From Pelagibacteraceae bacterium AG-422-I02 (lineage in GTDB: Bacteria > Pseudomonadota > Alphaproteobacteria > Pelagibacterales > Pelagibacteraceae): a stretch of 59,509 bases of DNA. A program made the position numbers and the translations under genes. The notes under the pieces were generated by a model. That model was not told the origin of the DNA. It was given only the letters and a program-made list of their open reading frames with translations, and searched no databases. Positions 45,333 through 54,009 of the stretch are shown here, piece by piece. The DNA lies in assembly GCA_003213555.1 (NCBI GenBank), contig QCMS01000007.1:1-59509 (forward strand), given 5' to 3'. How positions within the stretch are numbered: the stretch's first letter is position 1; each line of letters begins with the position of its first letter.

Positions 45333-47189
45333 TTAATCATGTATCTCACCCCAGTTGTCACCATATTCATAGTCGACTTTATTTGGGACTTCCAGTGTAA
45401 CAGCGTGTTCCATAATTTCAACAATCTTTTTAGCATGTGCTTCATCTTGCACAGATATATCTAGCTCATCATGTATTTGTATGTGAGGTATAATACCTTC
45501 TCTGTACAATTCTAACATTGCTTTCTTAGTCATGTCAGCAGCAGACCCTTGTATTAATTTGTTTAATGCTTTGTATGTGTAAGCTCTCTTGATCCCCGGT
45601 CCATGCTCCCTGAGTGCATCTTCGTGAGTCATAGCTTTATGCATACCGAAACTGTTAGGCTCCCACAGGTGAAACCTGCATAGTCTACCTAGCAATGTTC
45701 GTATCTGACCACGGTCTTGTGCTCTGTTAGATGCTTTATCCATCAGTTGTTTTACAAATGGTACACGTGAGTGATATGTATTAAATAATTCTGCAGCTTT
45801 GTCTTTAGTAACTCCTAGCTCTGCTTGAAGTTTACCTTTACCCATGCCATAGAAAAGACCCAAATTGATCGTCTTGGCCTGTGATCTTGGTATGTCTGCC
45901 ATATCTGCTACAGTCTGGTGAAAGTCTGAATTAGAATCATTCTGATAAGCATCTATTACATCATATACCGACGGTAATTTGTACAAAGATGCATAATGCA
46001 CTACCAGCCTAGGCTCTTGCTGAGAATAGTCAAAACAACCCCATGTATGGCCTTCCTCGGGTATAAATAACGACCTTATCTTAGGTCCAAGATCCTTGTT
46101 TCTTGCAGGAATCTGCTGAAGATTCGGGTTCTGGTAAGAAAACCTACCGGTTACCGTACCACCTCCAGCATTCCTTAACTGATTTATCTCGGCGTGTATT
46201 CTACCGTTATGCTCATAACGTAGTATAGAATCTAGGAATGTTGTGTGTGCTTTGTTGATCTCTCTTGCCTGTGCAATCATATTTACAACAGGGTGTTTGT
46301 GTTCTTGTAAAAAGTTTTTAGTAAAACTAGGTGCCTCTGTTTTTTCTGTGCGAGGATATTCTAATCTCAACATATCAAATACATTCGCAATAGATCTAGC
46401 TGCCCAGATCTGTGTATCAATATTTGTTTCACCTTTTATTTTGTGTAGCAGTTCTTGTTCTGCTTTTTTCATTTCTTTTTTCATTCGATGTGCACGTTCT
46501 ACATCTACACGTACACCTTTGAATCTCATGTCAACAAGACAAGGAAATAAATCAGACTCCAGGTCAAATATATCTTCTAAGTCTTGATTGATAATTTCTT
46601 TTTTCATCTCTTGCCAAAGTCCTAATGTAACTTCAGCATCACGTTCAGCGTATGCACCAACATGCATTGCAGGTAATTTGTACATTTCTGATTTAGGATT
46701 GATGCCCCATTCTTCTGCAGCTTCTGCAAGTGCAGCTTCGTTCTTACCATAACCAAGATAGTGCCACGATAAACTATTCAAATCATATCTGAATCTATTC
46801 TCATCGGTCAACGCTGCAGCTATCATTGTGCAGGCTATGTCACCATTTATTTTGAATCCCATTGCTCGCAACCAACACACATCATAAATTGCATTGTGAA
46901 AAACTTTTGTTGATGGTGCTTCAAGTACATCTTTCAACCAAGATAAGACTCTTGATCTATCCATGTTACCACCACCTTCGTGTGCAATTGGAAAGTATCC
47001 TTTGTAAAATTTTGTAGCAACAGCGATACCTATAACTTCACCATTACCTATTACAGAACCAGATCCTTTCTTTAATAAGTCTGGATCTTTTGTTTCCAAG
47101 TCAATTGCTATTTCATCTACATCACGCAGGTCTGGAAACTCTGTAGGTTTTAACCACTCAGTGGGTGCTTCAAACTTTGGTATTTTCAT
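45333..47189 (-). CDS. Family A DNA polymerase with 3'-5' exonuclease, Leu at 762-equivalent
   Basis: A 618-residue protein. Exonuclease: D30-L-E32 (IAIDLETKD), HNAIYDVCWL (D103), YAERDAEVT (D184). Polymerase: FSYQNPNLQQIPAR (350-363), motif A D387 in CFDYSQQEPRL, motif B R435, K439, L443, Y447 in RSQAKTINLGLFYG, motif C H573-D574-E575. No 5'-3' exonuclease domain, normal for phage. Position 443 equals E. coli Phe762 and is Leu, a state common in marine viruses and linked in the literature to slower, more faithful synthesis. It is the core replicase here. Confidence 0.93.
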   Translation of the reverse strand: MKIPKFEAPTEWLKPTEFPDLRDVDEIAIDLETKDPDLLKKGSGSVIGNGEVIGIAVATKFYKGYFPIAHEGGGNMDRSRVLSWLKDVLEAPSTKVFHNAIYDVCWLRAMGFKINGDIACTMIAAALTDENRFRYDLNSLSWHYLGYGKNEAALAEAAEEWGINPKSEMYKLPAMHVGAYAERDAEVTLGLWQEMKKEIINQDLEDIFDLESDLFPCLVDMRFKGVRVDVERAHRMKKEMKKAEQELLHKIKGETNIDTQIWAARSIANVFDMLRLEYPRTEKTEAPSFTKNFLQEHKHPVVNMIAQAREINKAHTTFLDSILRYEHNGRIHAEINQLRNAGGGTVTGRFSYQNPNLQQIPARNKDLGPKIRSLFIPEEGHTWGCFDYSQQEPRLVVHYASLYKLPSVYDVIDAYQNDSNSDFHQTVADMADIPRSQAKTINLGLFYGMGKGKLQAELGVTKDKAAELFNTYHSRVPFVKQLMDKASNRAQDRGQIRTLLGRLCRFHLWEPNSFGMHKAMTHEDALREHGPGIKRAYTYKALNKLIQGSAADMTKKAMLELYREGIIPHIQIHDELDISVQDEAHAKKIVEIMEHAVTLEVPNKVDYEYGDNWGEIHD

Positions 47190-47379
47190 ATAAATATTTT
47201 TTCTCCACTATGTTTTCTAATCTTTGTTTGTTACTAAAAGCATACAAAGATGCATCATTATTATACGGAAATATTTCCCATGATATATCTCTGTGTCCTT
47301 CCAATGCTAAATAAATTTCTAATATAAATTTATGTTTAGCAATCATAATATGTTTAACTATCCTTGCTTTCCTCGGCAT
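47170..47379 (-). CDS. 69-residue protein preceding the polymerase gene
   Basis: Start ATG 47379 is preferred over TTG 47391; AAAGGG lies just upstream. Sequence: MPRKARIVKHIMIAKHKFIL, EIYLALEGHRDISWEIFPYN, then AFSNKQRLENIVEKKYLYEN. Basic, alpha/beta. It overlaps the polymerase start by 20 nt and the upstream gene by 26 nt. No recognised family. Confidence 0.58.
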   Translation of the reverse strand: MPRKARIVKHIMIAKHKFILEIYLALEGHRDISWEIFPYNNDASLYAFSNKQRLENIVEKKYLYENTKV

Positions 47380-47584
47380 AGTCCCTTTCAATTATCATTT
47401 CTATAAAGTGTATTGCTTTCAATAGATCTTGCTTCTTTCCCTTATCACGATGTCTAATTATATATTTTATAGCACATCCTTCCGGGTATAACAACTCATT
47501 CTCTACTACAAACTTACTTGGTTGAATTTTATATTTTTGATAGTGATTCCCGCCGTGCTGCTTATCCCAAACTTTCGATGTCAT
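47354..47584 (-). CDS. DUF3310-type nucleotide-kinase-like protein
   Basis: A 76-residue protein: HGGNHYQKYKIQPSKFVVEN, ELLYPEGCAIKYIIRHRDKG, KKQDLLKAIHFIEMIIERDY. HY-x-x-x-x-IQP-x-x-F, GCAIKYIIRH and DL-KAI-FIE are the signature blocks of DUF3310, common in phages near replication genes and sometimes called SaV-like. Activity is unproven. It overlaps the helicase gene by 23 nt. Confidence 0.8.
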   Translation of the reverse strand: MTSKVWDKQHGGNHYQKYKIQPSKFVVENELLYPEGCAIKYIIRHRDKGKKQDLLKAIHFIEMIIERDYAEESKDS

Positions 47585-49055
47585 AACCTTGATCCTCCTT
47601 TTTTGCTGCCATGATGTATAAGTTTTGTTTTGTTCGTGTCACCCCCACATACCAAACTCTGTGTTCTTCATCTTGTTTATCTAAACTTTTTTCTACTGCA
47701 TCTCGTATTGTTTTTGTGTTATCTAAAATTAATAATACATTGTCAGCTTCACCACCTTTTGCTGAATGTATTGTAGATAGTTTTACTCTTGGGTCCTTTC
47801 TTAATTCTTCTCCATTACTTAACATTTCTCTTATGTATAAACATTCTTCATAGTCTGATTGAAACACATCATACCAAGGTGTATCTTTAATGAAACCAAA
47901 TTCTGTTAAATCATACATTCTTTCTTCTGTTAGTTCTGTATCTGTACCTGTATATTCAAATATATCTTTTACTTCTGCTAAAGATAATTCATCTCCTTTT
48001 TGCCATCTTAAATAATTTAGAATAGTTCTAAACAAAGTTACCTTGTAACTTTTTCTATCTTTGTATTCAAAATAAATACCACGTTCTTTTAGAAATGGTT
48101 TGAGTCTATTTAATTTATCGTTGTATCTTGCTAACACTAACCATTTACCTTCATCTATTGGAACATCTTCTAAAGTGTAAACATAGTTTACTGTGCCTTG
48201 TTCTTTTCTTGCCTTCCAATTTTTTTGTACTCGTCTACTGATAGGAATTAAATCTAATATCTTGTCTGCTAAACTTTGCACAGATTGTGGAACCCTGTAA
48301 GATTGTGGCAAAATTATGTCTTTCTTTGAAACTTCCTGCTGAAATTTTTTTACATCTGCACCTGCCCAACCATAAATTGCTTGATCATCATCACCGGCTA
48401 GTATAACATATTTGCTATTTTCCTTAATAATATTGAACATTTTCCACTGTATTGGTGATAAATCTTGAGCTTCATCAATAAATGCTACGTCATATTTAGG
48501 ACACAATCCTGACACAATAAATTTTTCAATCATGTCTGTAAAATCTACCAAACCATACGATTGTTTATAATTATTTACTTCATCAGATATTATTTTTAAT
48601 AATCTTTTATCCATATCTTGAGAGTACATATCTGTATTGTATTCATCTTCGATAGAAATATTTTTTATCCTAGCTGCATTAATTAAATTAAAGTATTCAC
48701 TATCAGAATTTATAAAACCTGTATTCTCTTCACCACCTTTATAGATTGTAACTTCAATACCTAGTTGTCTACCTATATCTTCGTAATGTTCGTCCTGCAT
48801 AACTTGAGTCTTCTTCATACCTAATTGATTAAATGCTAGTGAGTGAAGTGTTTTAAAATGTTTTAAATCTTTTTTCTGAAAAGCTGTGTGGTAATCTAAC
48901 ATTCTATTTACTGCTTCGTTTGCAGCTTTAGTTGTAAATGCAAAGTATCCTATCTTATCTATAGGTGTACCTAGTTTTAAAAATGTTTTTACATATCTTA
49001 ATAGTCTAGTTGTTTTCCCTGTTCCCGGAGGCCCGAATAATTTTCTACTAATCAT
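47562..49055 (-). CDS. UvrD/Rep-like SF1 DNA helicase
   Basis: A 497-residue protein. Walker A FGPPGTGKTT (7-16), motif Ia YFAFTTKAANEAV, FKTLHSLAF, motif II VAFIDEAQDLSPIQWKM, motif III LAGDDDQAIYGWAGAD, motif IV LPQSYRVPQSVQ, motif V KLSTIHSAKGGEADNV, motif VI VWYVGVTRTKQNLYI. All SF1A motifs are present, and it is shorter than UvrD because the inserted subdomains are reduced. It likely unwinds DNA in replication or recombination. It overlaps the primase-like gene by 4 nt. Confidence 0.92.
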   Translation of the reverse strand: MISRKLFGPPGTGKTTRLLRYVKTFLKLGTPIDKIGYFAFTTKAANEAVNRMLDYHTAFQKKDLKHFKTLHSLAFNQLGMKKTQVMQDEHYEDIGRQLGIEVTIYKGGEENTGFINSDSEYFNLINAARIKNISIEDEYNTDMYSQDMDKRLLKIISDEVNNYKQSYGLVDFTDMIEKFIVSGLCPKYDVAFIDEAQDLSPIQWKMFNIIKENSKYVILAGDDDQAIYGWAGADVKKFQQEVSKKDIILPQSYRVPQSVQSLADKILDLIPISRRVQKNWKARKEQGTVNYVYTLEDVPIDEGKWLVLARYNDKLNRLKPFLKERGIYFEYKDRKSYKVTLFRTILNYLRWQKGDELSLAEVKDIFEYTGTDTELTEERMYDLTEFGFIKDTPWYDVFQSDYEECLYIREMLSNGEELRKDPRVKLSTIHSAKGGEADNVLLILDNTKTIRDAVEKSLDKQDEEHRVWYVGVTRTKQNLYIMAAKKEDQGYDIESLG

Positions 49056-50683
49056 ATTATGTCCGTCTTATGTTTTGTAGTCTTGTGATGTATAGGTACT
49101 TCTTCAAAAGTTTTTCTATTTATCTGTATGACATTCTTTGTTGATGAATTATATTTACTTTTTTCTTTTGATGGATATCTTTTCTGATCTAAAAATTCTA
49201 TCTCACAGTCTTGATATGTAACCTGCATCATACGACCTGTTTTATCTTCACTATATTTCCAGTTCTTTGCTTTTAGTTTGTCATAAAATTTATCAAACTT
49301 AAAGAAAGCATACTCACCTTCAATTAATACTGAACCAGTTTTAAATGCAGCATCACTTGTAGCTTTAGGTCCATTTATTTTTGCATGTAATACATCATGT
49401 AATTTTTCTTTTGGTGATGTACCTACAGGTGGCTGTACTGTTTTCTGTGTCGTGTATAATGCATCCATAACAAATTGTTCTTCTTCACCTTTAATCAAAG
49501 GAGGAAAGAATCCTGCAGCTTTTGATATTGCATTTCTTCTTTTACGTTGATCATTTAAATGTTCAACAGTTCTACAATGTACTGTAGCTGTGCTAATACC
49601 ATCTGGTTTTGTTACATCAAATTCATATTCTGGTTCTGGATCTAGATCTATTTTCTTTAGATTAGTTAAGACAGGATAAGAACCTTTTGTTCCACGTAAG
49701 ACTCCAAACTTTTTCTTTACACATATACCTTTCTTACAATGTTCGCTTAGTGGACTTTCAGTACAAGTATAACCTTTACTACTTCTATTCCAAGACTTTA
49801 CTTTTGCATTTAAAAGTTTATCGTCCCACGCATTAGCGTGTTGACCTGAGAAATATTTTACTGGTGCATTCTTTACTTTTTGTTGCCAGTTGTCCGGATA
49901 CTTCATCTTAACCATGACATGATAGTTGTACATAAACCTATCTTTACCATCAAACTTTTCTTGATTTGCTATTTTAGATATTGCTGCTAGACATGGTGGA
50001 CCATCTATAAATTCTTCGTCAACACCTTCCATACTCTTGCTTTCGATTCCTTCAGTGATTTCTTTCAGTCTTTCTTTGTTAACCAGGTTTGCACTGATTA
50101 CTTTTATAAATTGATCCAAGGTGAATTTGGTACCATCAACGTTTAAAGCTTTACGCTCCTCGCCGAAATAAGGTAGATTTATAAATTGTCCTGGTCTTAG
50201 TTGTCCTGTCTCACTGTCTTTTGTTAACTGTGTCTGCTTTGGAAAAATTTCACAGTCTGGTTTCAACCCAAACAGAGATAACAGGTTAGATAAAAATGAT
50301 TTGATTAATGATGCATCTGTAAATTTATCCATAAATAAAAATAAATGCAGACCACCACTTTTAGATTCTACTGGTAATAATGGTAATTCAAATTGTTGTA
50401 TAACATCTATATAATCTTTCTTATTAAAGTTTGAGTAGTCTTTTGGATCTATATCTATTACTCCAAACTTAACTTCTGAATCTTCTGTACAAGGCTGTAT
50501 ACCAATAGATAGCTTGCCTTCTAAATGTTGTTGATAAATATCTGTTGTAAGTTCTTCAAAGTTCCATCTGTATACAGGTTTCTTTTTACCTGTTTCAGAA
50601 TCTACTTTGGAATCCTGGTGATTGAAATCTGCTACACCATAAGCATTCCTATACCCATTAAAAAATTCTATGTATCTTTCCAT
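49052..50683 (-). CDS. Archaeo-eukaryotic-type primase
   Basis: A 543-residue protein. FGVIDIDPKDYS carries the D77-x-D79 metal motif; ESKSGGLHLFLF gives the S-x-G-G-x-H motif (107-113). DCEIFPKQTQL and GQFINLPYFGEERKALN complete the core typical of AEP primases of the TOTE type. A C-terminal extension has CTESPLSEHCKKGICVKK, a Cys/His cluster like primase zinc or Fe-S modules. No DnaG-like or DnaB-like gene is seen, so this enzyme probably provides priming. It is upstream of helicase and polymerase in one operon. Confidence 0.8.
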   Translation of the reverse strand: MERYIEFFNGYRNAYGVADFNHQDSKVDSETGKKKPVYRWNFEELTTDIYQQHLEGKLSIGIQPCTEDSEVKFGVIDIDPKDYSNFNKKDYIDVIQQFELPLLPVESKSGGLHLFLFMDKFTDASLIKSFLSNLLSLFGLKPDCEIFPKQTQLTKDSETGQLRPGQFINLPYFGEERKALNVDGTKFTLDQFIKVISANLVNKERLKEITEGIESKSMEGVDEEFIDGPPCLAAISKIANQEKFDGKDRFMYNYHVMVKMKYPDNWQQKVKNAPVKYFSGQHANAWDDKLLNAKVKSWNRSSKGYTCTESPLSEHCKKGICVKKKFGVLRGTKGSYPVLTNLKKIDLDPEPEYEFDVTKPDGISTATVHCRTVEHLNDQRKRRNAISKAAGFFPPLIKGEEEQFVMDALYTTQKTVQPPVGTSPKEKLHDVLHAKINGPKATSDAAFKTGSVLIEGEYAFFKFDKFYDKLKAKNWKYSEDKTGRMMQVTYQDCEIEFLDQKRYPSKEKSKYNSSTKNVIQINRKTFEEVPIHHKTTKHKTDII

Positions 50684-50696
50684 AATAACTGTTTCT

Positions 50697-50726
50697 GTGG
50701 GCCTTCCACTCTCGCTTTAGGCCCAC
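50697..50726 (-). promoter_or_regulatory. Hairpin in leader of the primase gene
   Basis: GTGGGCCT (50697-50704) pairs with AGGCCCAC (50719-50726), 8 bp with a 14-nt loop, within the 67-nt gap upstream of ATG 50683. No T-run follows on the minus strand. It could be a partial terminator after the ssDNA-binding protein gene, lowering primase expression. Confidence 0.45.
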
Positions 50727-50750
50727 ACTGTGCACATATCCCCTAAGGAA

Positions 50751-51512
50751 TTATATAATGCTTTTTTGGTCCTTTGGTTTCTCTTCGCCATGTTTAGCTT
50801 TCACAGCACCTTTTGAGATGCTATCGCTAAAACCTTTAGCTTGATCGTAAAGACCTTTGTCAGTTACTGGGCCGACTTTACTAACTTCCCAACCAAACCA
50901 AGTGCCTTTATCGTTTGACATTTGGGTAGTCTTTAGTTTGTAAATGTGGCTGAAAGATGCCGGTGTAAACATTCCGTTTGCACCCTTCATTTTAATTCCA
51001 GACATCATTGAGTTCCACTTTCTACTAATTTTTAATTGAGTAGATTTCATAGAGATCAACGCTGTCGATGGACTATCTCCCGATACTATAACAAAGTGAG
51101 ATGCAGTCTTCTCAATATAATTACCATTTGGTAATCTATCTTTGTAGTTTGCATCCGGTGTTGTTTTAGACATGATATCAGATGATGAATCATAGATTGC
51201 AATTGGTGCACCTAGACCTTCTCCTCTATCTTTCCATTCAATGTACTCCAACTTATAAAAGCATGGTATTACATTGATACCTTTCACTCCATCATAGAGT
51301 TCTCCAGAGACAGAATTGAATATCATTCCTGGCTCTGCACCTTCGACATACTTACCATCACGTTTGTTAACTTCTGGTGAAAGCTGTCCAAGGATTTTTA
51401 GAAAAGGTAAGGCTAGATCTTCTTGACCTATTGCGCCTAAACCTTTTGCTGCATCATCTTCAAACATATTTGCTGGAAGACCCGCAGACTTTTTCTCTGT
51501 TACTTGGTTCAT
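50751..51512 (-). CDS. Probable ssDNA-binding-type replication protein
   Basis: A 253-residue protein: DLALPFLKILGQLSPEVNKR, PGMIFNSVSGELYDGVKGIN, VIPCFYKLEYIEWKDRGEGL, SHFVIVSGDSPSTALISMKS, LKISRKWNSMM and a Lys/Glu-rich tail ending DQKSII. Strand-rich core and tail suggest an OB-fold binding protein, and it lies directly before primase, helicase and polymerase. I cannot confirm the fold by eye. I recall the family from marine phages, often near replication genes. Confidence 0.6.
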   Translation of the reverse strand: MNQVTEKKSAGLPANMFEDDAAKGLGAIGQEDLALPFLKILGQLSPEVNKRDGKYVEGAEPGMIFNSVSGELYDGVKGINVIPCFYKLEYIEWKDRGEGLGAPIAIYDSSSDIMSKTTPDANYKDRLPNGNYIEKTASHFVIVSGDSPSTALISMKSTQLKISRKWNSMMSGIKMKGANGMFTPASFSHIYKLKTTQMSNDKGTWFGWEVSKVGPVTDKGLYDQAKGFSDSISKGAVKAKHGEEKPKDQKSII

Positions 51513-51514
51513 GT

Positions 51515-52102
51515 TTATTTACTCCTTGTTACTTTGGTCCTGTTTCCTGCGAACACATTAAATAAGTCAGAAGGCATCTCTTGTCCAGACTCAAGACGCT
51601 CTCTGACTAGTGCTTTAAGAGTCATTGGTTCGACCTTTAGTTTCTGGACAGGTTCGTACCCGTGACCCTTTGCAAGGTCTGCATATTCGCTCGCCTTGTT
51701 ATCTTCGTTACGACCAAAGGAAACTGTAATCTCATTTTTAATAAGATCACCTAGGCCGTTTTCTCGAAGCCATGTATAGGCTGCTTCTTTATTAGCTACT
51801 GTAATAGAAGCGCCGTAAACTGGTTTTACTTCAACTGAAGAACCGTCTGCTAGTTTTAATGTAGAGATATTCATCTCTTGCATCATGGTAGGTATTACCT
51901 CACCAGAAACTAATTCGACTTTTCTTTTCAGTTCTTTTAATTCTTTTTCTTTATCTACCAACTCGTCCTCTAATTGTTTTAGTTTGACAACTTGATCTGA
52001 TAATGATTTTGCATCATTTACTGAATTAAGATCTTCTCTTTGATCTTCCTCAAAGTTTATTGATCCACTTCCAGTAAACACTTTTACTTTAACATCACTC
52101 AT
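51515..52102 (-). CDS. Coiled-coil replication-operon protein
   Basis: A 195-residue protein. A coiled coil (LSDQVVKLKQLEDELVDKEK, ELKELKRKVELVSGEVIPTM) precedes a conserved C-terminal domain: MNISTLKLADGSSVEVKPVY, AAYTWLRENGLGDLIKNEIT, VEPMTLKALVRERLESGQEM. The WLRxxGxGDLIK and H/EP-x-TLKALVRERxxxG blocks recur in podovirus-like phages. It is 2 nt from the next gene and part of the leftward replication operon. Function is unknown. Confidence 0.7.
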   Translation of the reverse strand: MSDVKVKVFTGSGSINFEEDQREDLNSVNDAKSLSDQVVKLKQLEDELVDKEKELKELKRKVELVSGEVIPTMMQEMNISTLKLADGSSVEVKPVYGASITVANKEAAYTWLRENGLGDLIKNEITVSFGRNEDNKASEYADLAKGHGYEPVQKLKVEPMTLKALVRERLESGQEMPSDLFNVFAGNRTKVTRSK

Positions 52103-52451
52103 CTATTTTTCCTTTCTCATATAAGTTAATTTTAATAGGATAGTATCTTCTTTCTTGTCTGTCCCATTTGAGTAAATTGTATTTACCATTTGTAATATCA
52201 GATACAATAGAACATGCAACACCAATGATAGCAGGATCACCAGTTAACAACAAATAATCATCAGCTTTGAAATCTTTTAAAAGTTTTCTAAGTTTAAAAA
52301 TTAATGGTCCTGGTGAAAAAATAATTTGAGATAATTCAGGTAATAATGTTTTTATCTCACCATATTGCATTGCACCCGTTATATTTATTTTAGGTGTACC
52401 TGCTTGGCTTCCTGGTACTTCTTGTACTACATAAACTATTCTTTCTGACAT
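52095..52451 (-). CDS. 118-residue protein, first gene of leftward replication operon
   Basis: Start ATG 52451 is chosen because a leftward promoter ends just upstream and the longer frame runs through that promoter. Sequence: RIVYVVQEVPGSQAGTPKIN, MQYGEIKTLLPELSQIIFSP, FKADDYLLLTGDPAIIGVAC, LLKWDRQERRYYPIKINLYE. VVQEVPG, DYLLLTGDPAIIG and LKWDRQE-x-YYP are conserved in marine phages. There is no SD, and the transcript would begin within a few nt of ATG. Confidence 0.7.
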   Translation of the reverse strand: MSERIVYVVQEVPGSQAGTPKINITGAMQYGEIKTLLPELSQIIFSPGPLIFKLRKLLKDFKADDYLLLTGDPAIIGVACSIVSDITNGKYNLLKWDRQERRYYPIKINLYEKGKIDE

Positions 52452-52487
52452 TGACAAACAATATAAAGATGTTATATACTTTGTCAA
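52451..52487. promoter_or_regulatory. Overlapping bidirectional promoter, 37 bp
   Basis: Rightward: TTGACA (52451-52456), 18 nt, TATACT (52475-52480), driving the SNF2-like gene at 52508. Leftward: TTGACA (52487-52482), 16 nt, TATATT (52465-52460), with a start at about 52453, next to ATG 52451. The two -35 boxes form the ends of an inverted repeat TTGACAAA...TTTGTCAA. Only one polymerase could occupy the site at a time. Confidence 0.68.
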
Positions 52488-52507
52488 TAGAAAGAAGAAA
52501 AAATATT

Positions 52508-53941
52508 ATGAATTATAAATTTAAAACACAGCCATACGAGCATCAGCTTAAGGCATTAGAAATGTCATGGGAAAGGCCCTACTTTGCATATTTTATGGAG
52601 ATGGGTACTGGTAAATCTAAAGTATTAATAGATAATATATCTATGCTGTATGATAATGGTAAGATCAATGGTGTTCTAATTGTGGCACCAAAAGGTGTAG
52701 TAAAGAATTGGCATGAGGGAGAGATACCCACACATTTAGTGGATCATATAGAACACAAAAATATTTTGTGGCAATCATTAATTAATGTAAAGCAACAAAG
52801 AAAATTAGATACCCTGTTTGAAACAGGTGAAGACCTACATATATTAGTTATGAATGTGGAATCTTTGTCTACTAAAAAAGGTGTGGCGTTTGCAGAAAAA
52901 TTTTTAAACTCACACAGAGCATTAATGGCTATTGATGAGTCTACTACAATAAAAAATCCAGAAGCTAAACGTACAAAAAATATTGTAACACTTGGTAAGC
53001 TTGCAACATACAGAAGAATACTTACAGGCTCACCTGTAACTAAATCACCACTAGATCTATATAAACAATGTGAGTTTCTAGAAGATGAACTACTAGGTTT
53101 TAATTCTTATTATGCATTTAGAACTAGATATGCTGTTATGAGAACAGCAAACTTTAGTGGTCGATCTGTACAGATCGTTGTAGGTTATAGAAACTTAGAT
53201 GAACTAGCTGATAAACTAAAAGCATTTTCTTACAGAGTATTAAAAGATGAATGTTTAGATCTTCCAAAGAAAACATTTATGAAAAGAGAAGTAATGTTGA
53301 CGCCAGAGCAAACTAAAGCTTATCTACAAATGCAGAAGCTAGCTCATGCTCAAATGAATGGTAAGCTAATGTCTACAGCCACCGTATTGACTCAGCTAAT
53401 GAGACTACAACAGATAACTTGTGGCCATTTTACAGCTGATGATGGTACGATACAAGAAATGCCAAACAATAGAATAGGTGAGTTAATAGATGTACTAGAT
53501 GAAGTTGAAGGTAAGGTAGTTATTTGGGCCCAGTTTCAAAGAGATGTTCACAACATCTTAAAAGCATTATCTAAAGAATATGGTGAAGGAACTTTTGTAG
53601 ATTACTATGGTCTTACACCACAAGAAGATAGACAAAACAATATACAAAAATTCCAGGACCCCGATTCCGGAGTCCGGTTCTTTGTAGGAACGACCCAAAC
53701 TGGTGGTTATGGTATTACACTTACAGCCGCTAGCACAATGATATATTATTCTAATGGTTATGATTTAGAAAAACGACAACAATCAGAAGCTAGAATAGAT
53801 CGTATAGGTCAGACAAAACCAATGACTTACATTGACATTATATGTGAGAATACTGTAGATACGCGAATAGTGAAAGCACTACGTAAGAAAGTAGACATAG
53901 CCACACAGATAATGGGAGAGGATTTAAAAGAATGGATTTAA
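52508..53941 (+). CDS. SNF2-family DNA-dependent ATPase
   Basis: A 477-residue protein from ATG 52508; earlier start codons lie inside the promoter. Q-motif PYEHQLKAL (9-17), Walker A EMGTGKSK (31-38), motif II AIDEST, motif III LTGSPVTKSPLDLY, motif V TQTGGYGITLTAASTM, motif VI ARIDRIGQTKP. These make a compact SNF2 core without accessory domains, as in several phages. It translocates on dsDNA and may remove proteins, aid replication or recombination. It is the only large rightward gene outside the island. Confidence 0.9.
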   Translation: MNYKFKTQPYEHQLKALEMSWERPYFAYFMEMGTGKSKVLIDNISMLYDNGKINGVLIVAPKGVVKNWHEGEIPTHLVDHIEHKNILWQSLINVKQQRKLDTLFETGEDLHILVMNVESLSTKKGVAFAEKFLNSHRALMAIDESTTIKNPEAKRTKNIVTLGKLATYRRILTGSPVTKSPLDLYKQCEFLEDELLGFNSYYAFRTRYAVMRTANFSGRSVQIVVGYRNLDELADKLKAFSYRVLKDECLDLPKKTFMKREVMLTPEQTKAYLQMQKLAHAQMNGKLMSTATVLTQLMRLQQITCGHFTADDGTIQEMPNNRIGELIDVLDEVEGKVVIWAQFQRDVHNILKALSKEYGEGTFVDYYGLTPQEDRQNNIQKFQDPDSGVRFFVGTTQTGGYGITLTAASTMIYYSNGYDLEKRQQSEARIDRIGQTKPMTYIDIICENTVDTRIVKALRKKVDIATQIMGEDLKEWI

Positions 53942-54009
53942 GACCCGGTGTCGTAATTAGAATGGGACTATGGATTAGTCTTGTAGCCTGTATACTTTGG
54001 TATTTTTAA
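53932..54009 (+). CDS. 25-residue membrane micropeptide after the SNF2-like gene
   Basis: MDLRPGVVIRMGLWISLVAC then ILWYF. One hydrophobic segment. ATG 53932 overlaps the SNF2 stop by 10 nt, with GAGAGG upstream. Its end touches the end of the convergent endolysin gene (54006). The R-x-G-V-x-I-R-xGLWISL-AC pattern is familiar from marine phages. Confidence 0.5.
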   Translation: MDLRPGVVIRMGLWISLVACILWYF

